Source of the DNA: Methanococcoides sp. EBM-47
GTDB lineage: Archaea; Halobacteriota; Methanosarcinia; Methanosarcinales; Methanosarcinaceae
DNA length: 64,000 nt
Assembly: GCA_001896725.1 (NCBI GenBank)
Contig: MPPA01000001.1
Span: 124,001 to 188,000, forward strand
Direction of reading: 5' to 3'
This document shows, piece after piece, positions 1 through 7,374 of this stretch. The notes beneath the pieces were generated by a model. The model was given only the letters and a program-made list of their open reading frames with translations. It searched no databases and was not told the DNA's origin. Each line of letters begins with the position of its first letter. Position 1 is the stretch's first letter. Both the position numbers and the translations under genes were made by a program.

Positions 1-215
1 GTATCATTTCAAAAAGATCGTCTGTTGGAGAACCTACCCTTGATGAGATCGAAAAAGCCGCATTGAAACTTGGTCTGAATCCCGAAGTTGAAAAAGACAA
101 ATCCTACCCCCGGTCATGGTGGGAAAAGAGTGGCAGGGTCCTTATAGATAACATAGCTCCTAAAACCCATCTTTCAAGAAAGATAGCCGCAGCTATTAAA
201 GAAACACGCTCATGA
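1..215 (+). CDS. srp19: Signal recognition particle 19 kDa protein (SRP19), 3' part
   Basis: The gene enters from the left edge; reading from base 3 gives about 70 residues to a TGA at 213-215. SRP19 binds 7S SRP RNA and helps load SRP54, so that ribosomes making membrane or secreted proteins are targeted to the SecY translocon. The visible part carries the family's C-terminal core, including PTLDEIEKAALKLGLNPEVE and SYPRSWWEKSGRVL. The small Sec61beta gene lies just downstream on the opposite strand, so two protein-export genes are neighbours. The start and the first 20 or so residues lie outside the window. Confidence 0.93.
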   Translation, partial: IISKRSSVGEPTLDEIEKAALKLGLNPEVEKDKSYPRSWWEKSGRVLIDNIAPKTHLSRKIAAAIKETRS

Positions 216-259
216 CAAACAAAAGGCCCGGTCAGAAAAAAGGAACAATAAAAAAGGGG

Positions 260-433
260 TCACGGCCAAAGGCCATACAGACCATTGAGCATCAGAACAG
301 CAAAGCCTATGGCTACACCAAAAGCCAGCACGGTCTTTGGATCTATCTGAACTGCTTTTTTGTCTGCTTCATAGTATCGCATCAGTCCGGCCGATGACAT
401 CAACCCGCTACCACTTGAGCTTTTCTTGGACAT
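260..433 (-). CDS. Preprotein translocase subunit Sec61beta (SecG-type), 57 aa
   Basis: This is the small third subunit of the archaeal SecYEbeta translocon, a single tail-anchored membrane helix. The protein starts MSKKSSSGSG, followed by a short polar stretch with the family's GLMSSAGLMRYYE pattern, then the C-terminal membrane segment (VLAFGVAIGFAVLMLNGLY). The start at 433 is chosen because AGGAG sits five bases upstream of that ATG. An upstream in-frame ATG at 499 would add 22 residues not expected in this family. The length is normal for archaeal Sec61beta. It converges with srp19. Confidence 0.92.
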   Translation of the reverse strand: MSKKSSSGSGLMSSAGLMRYYEADKKAVQIDPKTVLAFGVAIGFAVLMLNGLYGLWP

Positions 434-523
434 ATTTTCTCCTGATAATAAATGAGTTACATTTACATTTGTTTTATGCAATGAATTGTATTCAATCATT
501 TAAAGCCTTATGGTGTTCATAGA

Positions 524-1543
524 TCATATGAATAGTTCATCCAGCAGGAATGGTGGATAATATATCCCTCTTTCTGTGATAAGCCCAGTGATATTCTCCA
601 TAGGTGTTGCATCGAATGCCGGGTTATATACCTTCACATCCTTTGGGGCCATTATCTTTCCATTACAGAAACGCAGTTCGTTCTCATCCCTTAATTCTAT
701 GGTCACTGATTCTTCCCATCCTTCAAGATCAAAGGTGGACAAAGGTGCAGCTACATAAAAAGGTATACCATGTTCTTTTGCAAGCACGGAGTGGGTATAT
801 GTTCCAATTTTGTTAAAAACCACGTCCTCTGTTATCCTGTCAGCTCCCACTATGACCTTGTTAATGACTCCCTTTCTCATCAAGTGCCCTGACATAGAAT
901 CCGCTATCAGAGTTACAGGGATATTGTCCTGCATCAGTTCCCAGGCAGTGATCCTGCTCCCCTGGTTAAGTGGCCGGGTCTCGCATGCTACCACTTGTAT
1001 TTGTTTACCGTCTTCAACTGCTGAGCGTATCACGCCAAGAGCCGTGCCCCAGTCCACACAAGCCATTCTGCCTGCATTGCAATGCGTAAGTACTACATCA
1101 CCATCTTCCAGCAATTTTGCACCGAATTCCCCCATTTTTCTGTTCTTTGTCACATCTTCGTCCGCCATCATTTTTGCCTCCGAGAGTGCTGTATTTTTTA
1201 TTCCTTTCAGATCATACGCATCATTGATGGCATGTAATACCCTATCAACCCCCCATGCAAGATTAACAGCGGTGGGCCTTGTACCCTTTATGGCTCTTGC
1301 AGCTATTTGCATGTCTTTTAGTAGTCCATCCATGTCCTTGGCACTACTAAGCCTGGCTGCAAGAGCCATACCATATCCACCTGCTGCTCCAAGAGCCGGA
1401 GCTCCACGTACCCTAAGTGACATGATGGCCTCGCATAAGGCTGCAAGGGTCTTACATTCTATCACTTTATACTCTGCTGGAAGCAGGGTCTGATCGATCA
1501 GCATTATTGAATCTGATTCATCATTCCAGTCTATTGTTCTCAT
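524..1543 (-). CDS. mtnA: MtnA-type S-methyl-5-thioribose-1-phosphate isomerase
   Basis: A 339-aa member of the eIF2B-like aldose-ketose isomerase family. MtnA converts 5-methylthioribose-1-phosphate to the ribulose form in methionine salvage; in methanogens it may act on 5-deoxyribose-1-phosphate from SAM-derived nucleosides. Family signatures are present: SLRVRGAPALGAAGGYGMAL near residue 42, TRPTAVNLAWGVDRVL, the catalytic-cysteine region THCNAG, VACETRPLNQGSR, and ADSMSGHLM with the catalytic Asp, then VGADRI. The start at 1543 gives the usual MRTIDW N-terminus; a further in-frame ATG at 1597 adds 18 unlikely residues. No other salvage gene is adjacent. The related ribose-1,5-bisphosphate isomerase is the main alternative. 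Confidence 0.86.
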   Translation of the reverse strand: MRTIDWNDESDSIMLIDQTLLPAEYKVIECKTLAALCEAIMSLRVRGAPALGAAGGYGMALAARLSSAKDMDGLLKDMQIAARAIKGTRPTAVNLAWGVDRVLHAINDAYDLKGIKNTALSEAKMMADEDVTKNRKMGEFGAKLLEDGDVVLTHCNAGRMACVDWGTALGVIRSAVEDGKQIQVVACETRPLNQGSRITAWELMQDNIPVTLIADSMSGHLMRKGVINKVIVGADRITEDVVFNKIGTYTHSVLAKEHGIPFYVAAPLSTFDLEGWEESVTIELRDENELRFCNGKIMAPKDVKVYNPAFDATPMENITGLITERGIYYPPFLLDELFI

Positions 1544-1896
1544 GGTATCTGCTCTGTAAAAGAGCAAAGGAGGATAAAAATATAGAGGTCGGGGCATTAG
1601 CAGATAAATCCGATGATCGTGCCAGCAAGCTGCTTAAGAAAAGCAATTTATTGGAGCAAGATACTCTTTTCGGAAAGTCTGCTCCGTGTTTCGTCTCTGC
1701 ATAACCACTTGTTTGAACAAATATGTAACCTTGATATACCTGCTAGGATTTTACACTAAAAGTTTTAATTTCTATAATAGAAAGTGATATTTTATAGACC
1801 GGTTTATTTTTACCTGTTAGATAAAAATAAGATCAAGAATATCTTTCCTACAAAGTAGAATATAAGAAGATCAAAATAAGGATTGGAACAACAGGA
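1544..1896. other. Intergenic region between divergent genes
   Basis: AT-rich, about 350 bases, holding the promoters of two divergent genes. At 1769-1783 there is a perfect 15-base palindrome (TTTCTAT-A-ATAGAAA), a plausible operator or small hairpin. No convincing gene is seen. Confidence 0.4.
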
Positions 1897-1905
1897 GTGG
1901 TAATA
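1893..1905 (+). promoter_or_regulatory. Strong SD followed by ATA: candidate non-canonical start
   Basis: AGGAG at 1893-1897 is followed by a five-base spacer and then ATA at 1903, in frame with the unknown coiled-coil gene. The GTG at 1897 shares its G with the SD itself and cannot use it. The frame is open back to 1831 without ATG, GTG or TTG apart from that GTG. The same SD-5 nt geometry precedes ATG in many genes here. Confidence 0.45.
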
Positions 1906-3231
1906 ACGATTGAAGAAGCAGACAAAGCAAAAAAAAGTGAAGCTTTAAAACAAAAAGAAGAAGAGGCTGCCGTTAAAGCCCAAGAACGGGCTATTACAGA
2001 GGCAGAAGCAGCAATTGCAGAAGCAAAGAAAGCTAAACTGAAAGCCGAGCAGCCAGAAGGGATCACAGCTATCCCATCTGGAGGAACCATCACTATCGAT
2101 GATAAGTTCGGCTATTTGGCAGAGCTGGTAGCCAACGATACTTTAATCCGCCAGGTGAAAAAATTGGTGAATAAACTATCGACTGCTGAGTTGCCAGTTA
2201 ATAGTAGAATTCTCTTGGTGGATGAGTTGAACATAGCAGCAAGAGATGTGCAATTGTTGCAAGTTAAAAGTAAGCTGGATATTTTAAAAAAAGGACTAAG
2301 CACTCAAATTGCAGTCAATGACATGTATATCCGACCTGGAGAAATCAAAAAAGATGCGAAAAAAGAAGAGGATATAGAATTAACAAAAGTGATGGCATCA
2401 ATATCTTCGTTGATAGCAATACCAGCTGTAGCATCAATAATAGGATCTGCAGCAGCAATACCGCCTTTATTGAAAGCAGCAGGGAGTGTCGTCGTTCCTG
2501 TGACCAATGTCGTCAGTATGTTCCGCAAGGATTATGCCATCAAAGGCAAAGCGATTTCCTTATCAGACATGGCCTTAAAGGCATTAATTGCAGGAGAATT
2601 GAGGGAAATCAAAGAAAAAAAGTATCTGGTCTATTTACCTGATTTCTACAGTATCACAGAGTCCAAGCTGATTGAGACTTTTGGATCTGTGGGCGAAAAA
2701 CGATGGGAATTAGAATATCAGGCGCAATTGCTGCAACGACAAATTGTGGAGCCGGCAAAGAAAGCTATAGCTGGGTTAGAAGCGGAGATCAAAAAGATAA
2801 AAGACATTTCTCTGCTTGAATGCAAGAAGAAAGAATTAAAAGATTTGACAATCTTTCAACAAGCTGCAGAAAAGGCTGTTTTGCAGTCAGAAAGTCTGAT
2901 GGAAGCTTATGATAGAATTAGTGAAGTACTGCTGACCGCAGCCGATGGTCAAAACGCTTCTCCAATGGCGACTGCTATTTCACAGGAGAAGATTTTAGAG
3001 TTACAGATCACCCATTTGCTTTATGCTAAAATTGTATCCAGTGGCGGTGAAGCGATCACCGGCAAAAAAATGATAGGGTCAGGGGAAACAGCTTATCTGG
3101 GCGGTAGTGTGGTCAGTTACATCCTAGCAAATGTGGAAGGAGACATTGTAGCTGCTGGTACCCTAGTAGAAGTAGGGGGATTGAACTATAAGTTGGGATC
3201 AAAGGAAATATCTGCTTTTGGAAATAAGTGA
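1897..3231 (+). CDS. Unrecognised coiled-coil protein with a hydrophobic central segment
   Basis: About 442-444 aa, no family recognised. The first ~55 residues are an almost pure K/E/A coiled coil. Around residues 167-205 there is a long small-residue hydrophobic stretch (SISSLIAIPAVASIIGSAAA) that could insert in a membrane. Residues 265-345 are again helical and charged. The C-terminus contains SSGGEAITGKKMIGSG and a Gly-rich beta-like tail ending EISAFGNK. The gene is monocistronic and flanked by AT-rich DNA. The listed GTG start overlaps the SD; an ATA at 1903 is the better ribosome-binding fit. Transfer from another organism is possible, but the sequence alone does not prove it. Confidence 0.72.
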   Translation: MVITIEEADKAKKSEALKQKEEEAAVKAQERAITEAEAAIAEAKKAKLKAEQPEGITAIPSGGTITIDDKFGYLAELVANDTLIRQVKKLVNKLSTAELPVNSRILLVDELNIAARDVQLLQVKSKLDILKKGLSTQIAVNDMYIRPGEIKKDAKKEEDIELTKVMASISSLIAIPAVASIIGSAAAIPPLLKAAGSVVVPVTNVVSMFRKDYAIKGKAISLSDMALKALIAGELREIKEKKYLVYLPDFYSITESKLIETFGSVGEKRWELEYQAQLLQRQIVEPAKKAIAGLEAEIKKIKDISLLECKKKELKDLTIFQQAAEKAVLQSESLMEAYDRISEVLLTAADGQNASPMATAISQEKILELQITHLLYAKIVSSGGEAITGKKMIGSGETAYLGGSVVSYILANVEGDIVAAGTLVEVGGLNYKLGSKEISAFGNK

Positions 3232-3497
3232 ACAATTAATAAATTAGCGCAATCCCCAGTTACTATTTTGATGGTTTCTAATAATAGCGGTTCTGTAGAA
3301 AGCTCATAATTACAGTGGCAACTGGCTAAGATGGCTCAACATCAACAAAGCATATAAAAATATTTGAAAATAAATATTAAATTGGAGAAGGTTTTCTGCT
3401 CAATGTATAAAATATTTATATATTCAATATATGTTACACATGTGCAAAAAACACATTTTCCTTTCATTTATATATTTTCTTTTCCTAATATCATCAA

Positions 3498-5321
3498 ATG
3501 CAAAAACCTCTCATAATACATGACCCTGTGCACAAGACCATCGTTCTTGATGAGTTTGAACAGATGCTCCTGAACACACGTCATGTCCAAAGGCTTAGGA
3601 ACATACAACAACTCGGATTAGTTGATCATGTCTATCCTGGTGCAAAACACACTCGTTTTGAACATAGTATCGGTACCATGCATGTGGCATCTGTTATCGG
3701 CCAGTCGCTTTCCCTTGAAGAGGAAGATATACGTAGAATAAGGATAGCTGGACTTTTACATGATGTGGGCCACTCAGCATTCTCCCATGCAGTCGAGAGC
3801 GTGCTTAAGCGCAATCCCCAGTTGCAGCCAGTGATCGAAGGCAGAAAATATATAGAACACGAAGCCTTCTCAAAGAATGTCATAAGGATGCTACCACAGG
3901 ACGATTTCATTGCAAGGTATACGGAATCGGAATTTGGCACTGATCCTTTTCATTTCTTTGATGAGATCGCAAAGATAGCAACAGGCGATGCATGTGCCAT
4001 ATCAAAACCATACCTTGCCCAAATAATAGCAGGTGATGTGGACGCTGACAGAATAGATTTTCTTCTGAGAGATTCCTACCATACAGGCGTATCCTTTGGG
4101 CTCATAGATGCTGATCAGATAATCGACAGCCTCATTATCAAGGATGGGAATATCGTATTAGGTAGCTCTGAAGGCTTGGAATATGGTAATGAGATGGCAC
4201 TCACTGCTGCAGAGTCCATGTTAATATCCCGAGCTCATCATTATACTGCCATCATACACAATCCAAAGACCCAAGCTGCCAGGGTGATGCTGTTATACGC
4301 CCTTGAGGATGCGCTTGAGCATTTCAGAAATGTGACCGGCACAGAAGCTGCAAAGGGTGAGATCGTTCGCTTTTTCACCGAATATAATGACAATGATCTG
4401 CTAGTTTTCATCAGGTTACATGCAGCTGAAAGATCTCTTCGGCTACTTGATAACCTCCAAAAAGGCAGAATATATGTACCGGTTGCAAGGTTCAGCCAAA
4501 AGGTGCTCAGACCTTCTACAAGGATGGCACTTGCAACCATTGCCCGCCATGGTGTGGCTAAAATGAAATTCGAATCACGTCTTGCCAGAGAACATGGAGA
4601 TGTGCTGGTGCATCTAGATGTAGCATCCGGCGTTCCCAAAAGTATGAGGATATCAATAGAGGATGAAGAAAGTTTCTTCTATGATGAATCAGCCCTGGCC
4701 AACGGACTTGTCAGATCTATCTCAAGACAGCTTTCCCTTACGACTTTTGTGCATCCCGATGCTGTTGCAGGGATGGATAGAACAGTGGTTTCCAATCGGA
4801 TGCATAGAGTTGTGGATGAGCTTTCTCCCAGACTTCTGGGCTTTATTCGTGCAGAACAGTATCTTCCAATAGAAGGTATAATATTACTTTTCTATGCAAT
4901 ATACAATATCTTTAAGAAGGAAGAAGCTGGTTTCATCTCAATGCCACGGCTCAGGCATATCACCTGGCTGTATCGTACCATACTTCAGTTCAGCGATCAT
5001 AATCTACTGAAGAACCTTTTCGAGTATAGTTTCCATGAAAGATATGGGTTCCCATATAGTGACAAAGTCTTTGAGGACATACAGGTACTTGTTGCTATGG
5101 GCATAGTAGATGAGGATCTGAGATACTATGAAAAGAATGGTAGATACAGGCAAAGATACGAGTACGTGCTCACATATGATGGTTCTGAATATGCCCGCAG
5201 GATTGCAGGGTCTTATGCTTCTGAGTTCAAACAGATAGAAAGCTATGTTTTGATCAATAAACATTCTATTCCCAAGGACATGGTTACCATGCCTTTGGCA
5301 AGATATGCGCCTTTAAAATAG
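3498..5321 (+). CDS. HD-domain phosphohydrolase (SAMHD1/dGTPase-like)
   Basis: 607 aa. HD-superfamily metal-dependent phosphohydrolases of this type (COG1078) are related to dNTP triphosphohydrolases. Metal-ligand motifs are visible: RFEHSIGTMHVA (His), GLLHDVGHSAFSHAVE (the HD doublet) and DVDADRIDFLLRDSYHTG (distal Asp). A TATA-like stretch lies at about 3410-3432. The gene ends with TAG at 5319-5321, and the next gene starts 16 bases later on the same strand, so the two are probably co-transcribed. The exact substrate cannot be read from sequence; a nucleotide such as dGTP is a family-level inference. The last ~250 residues form a long C-terminal region with few recognisable motifs. Confidence 0.88.
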   Translation: MQKPLIIHDPVHKTIVLDEFEQMLLNTRHVQRLRNIQQLGLVDHVYPGAKHTRFEHSIGTMHVASVIGQSLSLEEEDIRRIRIAGLLHDVGHSAFSHAVESVLKRNPQLQPVIEGRKYIEHEAFSKNVIRMLPQDDFIARYTESEFGTDPFHFFDEIAKIATGDACAISKPYLAQIIAGDVDADRIDFLLRDSYHTGVSFGLIDADQIIDSLIIKDGNIVLGSSEGLEYGNEMALTAAESMLISRAHHYTAIIHNPKTQAARVMLLYALEDALEHFRNVTGTEAAKGEIVRFFTEYNDNDLLVFIRLHAAERSLRLLDNLQKGRIYVPVARFSQKVLRPSTRMALATIARHGVAKMKFESRLAREHGDVLVHLDVASGVPKSMRISIEDEESFFYDESALANGLVRSISRQLSLTTFVHPDAVAGMDRTVVSNRMHRVVDELSPRLLGFIRAEQYLPIEGIILLFYAIYNIFKKEEAGFISMPRLRHITWLYRTILQFSDHNLLKNLFEYSFHERYGFPYSDKVFEDIQVLVAMGIVDEDLRYYEKNGRYRQRYEYVLTYDGSEYARRIAGSYASEFKQIESYVLINKHSIPKDMVTMPLARYAPLK

Positions 5322-5336
5322 ATCTTGGAGCTATTT

Positions 5337-6089
5337 ATGGAATATGGAGAAATGGTGCTGTTGAGGACATTCCTCAAAGAGAGGCAAAGAGAGTTCATAG
5401 TATGTGTATCTGAGGATGTGTTCCACAGCGATTTTGGTATTATCGAGCTCTCAGAGCTTGTTCGACTTTCCCCGGGTGATAGGATATATTCTCATAAGGG
5501 ACAGGAGTTCACTGTGCAGAAACCTCGTATGCCGGATATGTTCAGGCATGCACAGCGTTCCGGTGCACCCATGATGCCCAAGGATATAGGCATGGTAGTC
5601 GCGTATACCGGGCTTTGTAAAAATGATATGGTACTGGATGCAGGAACTGGTTCTGGTATCTTATCCATGTACCTTGGCTCCATAGCAAAGAAGGTCATTA
5701 CCTATGAAATAAAAGCGAATTTCGCAAACCTTGCACGCAATAATATCTCAAAAGCGGGGCTGGATAATATAGAAGTGCGCTGTGGCAACATTGTTGAAGA
5801 GATCGACAAAATAGAAGAAAAGTTCGATGTTGTTACCCTTGATACCATTAGTTCTCCGGAGGTCATCCCAAAAGTGCGAAGGGTGCTTGTACCCAGAGGT
5901 TTTGTAGTAACATATTCCCCTTTCATAGAACAGACCATTGCAATACGCAAAGCTTTGGATGTATCAGGTCCATGGGATATTATGACAATAGAATGTATCG
6001 AAAGACCACTATCAGTATCGGAGAGGGGTACAAGGCCAGGAACTGGTGGAGTAGGACATACAGGTTATATCACTATTGCCAGGATATGA
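5337..6089 (+). CDS. trmI: TrmI-type tRNA (adenine-N1)-methyltransferase
   Basis: 250 aa. TrmI methylates N1 of adenine 57/58 in the tRNA T-loop using SAM. It has an N-terminal small beta domain (residues 1-60), then the Rossmann methyltransferase with the SAM motif VLDAGTGSGILSMYL and the acidic motif YEIKANFANLARNN. The C-terminal part ends RPGTGGVGHTGYITIARI, typical of the family. The start at 5337 is chosen because GGAG lies six bases upstream; an in-frame TTG at 5325 overlaps the SD. It follows the HD-domain gene and converges with radB. Confidence 0.9.
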   Translation: MEYGEMVLLRTFLKERQREFIVCVSEDVFHSDFGIIELSELVRLSPGDRIYSHKGQEFTVQKPRMPDMFRHAQRSGAPMMPKDIGMVVAYTGLCKNDMVLDAGTGSGILSMYLGSIAKKVITYEIKANFANLARNNISKAGLDNIEVRCGNIVEEIDKIEEKFDVVTLDTISSPEVIPKVRRVLVPRGFVVTYSPFIEQTIAIRKALDVSGPWDIMTIECIERPLSVSERGTRPGTGGVGHTGYITIARI

Positions 6090-6106
6090 AGAAGTGTTCA
6101 GACAGG

Positions 6107-6775
6107 TCATTCAACACCTTTAGAAGTTATGGTAAACTCGCAACTTATACCTTCAGGAAGAGAACGATGTTTTCTAAGGACAGCACGCCGTTTTCCATCG
6201 CTTAGGCGCTCTAATTGTATAATGGTCTTGGATATGTGCTCGATTATATTACCACCCACAGGCCTCAGCACTCCTGAAAGAACATCTGTGTATACCTGAT
6301 TAGTTATGACAACCACCATGTTATATTTCCTTGCAAGGCTATGTAGAAAACCTATCTGACCGCCAAGTTCGCGTCTTGCCCTTAGGGCAGAATCGTCCTG
6401 TTCCAGTTCGAATCTGTAAAAGGCGGTGGCAGAGTCTACTATTATAAGGCCGATGTTCTCTTTGATGACCTTTTCAAGTTCTCTTACCGCTGCGTGCTGT
6501 TCTTCAAAACTATGAGGTTCATAGATTATTATCTGCTGAGCTATTTCCTTTGCTTTTTCTCCTGCCATTTGTCTGAACCTGCTGGGAGAAATACCTTCAG
6601 TATCGATGAATATGACCTTTTTGTCTTGCTCTACACACCTTATGGCAAGCTGAAGACACAGATTTGTTTTACCGCTGCCAGCTTCTCCAAAAAGCTGTGT
6701 CACAACTCCAGTTTCCAGCCCTCCTTCAAGGAGATTATCCAGTGATTTACAGCCTGATGCTAAATGTGGATCTAT
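6107..6775 (-). CDS. radB: DNA repair and recombination protein RadB (candidate ATA start)
   Basis: A RecA/RadA paralogue of archaea, a recombination mediator that modulates RadA. The core shows Walker A (GEAGSGKT), IFIDTEG, Walker B (GLIIVDSATAFYRFE) and the C-terminal SLPEGISCEFTITSKGVE. The first ATG/GTG/TTG in frame is a GTG at 6703, which puts Walker A five residues from the N-terminus and removes the conserved LASGCKSLDNLLEGGLE segment. Reading upstream restores that segment to an ATA at 6775-6773, preceded by AGAGGTG with a five-base spacer; beyond it the frame meets TAG. From ATA the protein is 222 aa, the normal RadB length. A second candidate is a start I cannot recognise; a sequencing error is possible. 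Confidence 0.9.
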   Translation of the reverse strand: MDPHLASGCKSLDNLLEGGLETGVVTQLFGEAGSGKTNLCLQLAIRCVEQDKKVIFIDTEGISPSRFRQMAGEKAKEIAQQIIIYEPHSFEEQHAAVRELEKVIKENIGLIIVDSATAFYRFELEQDDSALRARRELGGQIGFLHSLARKYNMVVVITNQVYTDVLSGVLRPVGGNIIEHISKTIIQLERLSDGKRRAVLRKHRSLPEGISCEFTITSKGVE

Positions 6776-6787
6776 GTGAACACCTCT
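6773..6787 (-). promoter_or_regulatory. SD (AGAGGTG) plus ATA start of radB
   Basis: On the minus strand AGAGGTG (6787-6781) is followed by TTCAC and ATA (6775-6773). The SD is fully complementary to the usual archaeal 16S rRNA 3' end. No ATG, GTG or TTG exists in this frame between the upstream TAG and position 6703. Confidence 0.65.
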
Positions 6788-7104
6788 TGAGATTACTTGC
6801 TATATGGGAATAGTTTATATCATCTTTTTGTACAGACGTATTGTGATCATATTTGATAACAATCCATTAATACTGGCCGTTCATACCTACCATATTTGTT
6901 ACCAAATACAGATCTTATGTATGTAAATGTGCTGTGAAAAACCATTATTAACCTCTAGGTCATTTGTATAAATTACCTTTAAACGAGAGATCAAATCAAT
7001 TGAGAAGGGGTTACCGATTGTGTTTTTGAAATGGACCCTGGGAACACCTGCTCATAAATTAATTATATATAAAAAGGATGATAAAAATTAATGGACGCGA
7101 GAAA
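6776..7104. promoter_or_regulatory. Intergenic region with the promoter of the nrd operon
   Basis: AT-rich spacer between radB and the glutaredoxin gene. A TATA-like box, aattatatataaaaa, lies at 7061-7075. Transcription starting ~25 bases downstream would begin after the ATG at 7078, which argues for the glutaredoxin start at 7105. The rest holds nothing I can name. Confidence 0.5.
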
Positions 7105-7356
7105 ATGTCTGAAATCACTATATATACAACAAGTACCTGTCCCAAATGTGAACTGCTCAAACAGGCCCTCAAAGAGAGCGGTGTTATTTTCAAGACCACT
7201 GATATGTCAACTCCTGAAGCTCTCACAGAACTGAGGGTCAATGGAGTGTTCACCCTTACAGCTCCTGTATTACAGATAGATGAAGAGTTCCTCACCCATG
7301 AAGAGCTGTTCAATGGGATGGAAGTAAAAAGAGAAGTGTTTGAAAATTTACTTTGA
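7105..7356 (+). CDS. NrdH-like glutaredoxin of the anaerobic RNR operon
   Basis: 83 aa with a thioredoxin/glutaredoxin fold. The active site is CPKC at residues 10-13 of MSEITIYTTSTCPKC, and the cis-Pro region is LTAPVLQIDE. Just downstream are nrdD and nrdG, so it most likely supplies electrons to the reductase. A NrdH-like redoxin fed by a ferredoxin-dependent disulfide reductase is, from memory, the system described for a Methanosarcina class III RNR. An in-frame ATG at 7078 would add nine residues but lies at or before the predicted transcription start. Its stop at 7354-7356 is 18 bases from the nrdD ATG. Confidence 0.85.
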   Translation: MSEITIYTTSTCPKCELLKQALKESGVIFKTTDMSTPEALTELRVNGVFTLTAPVLQIDEEFLTHEELFNGMEVKREVFENLL

Positions 7357-7374
7357 TTGGAGGGAGATAAGATA

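Noticed and set aside
810-1493. 227-codon plus-strand frame inside mtnA
   Set aside because: It is antisense to a clearly conserved enzyme, with no SD and no recognisable domain.
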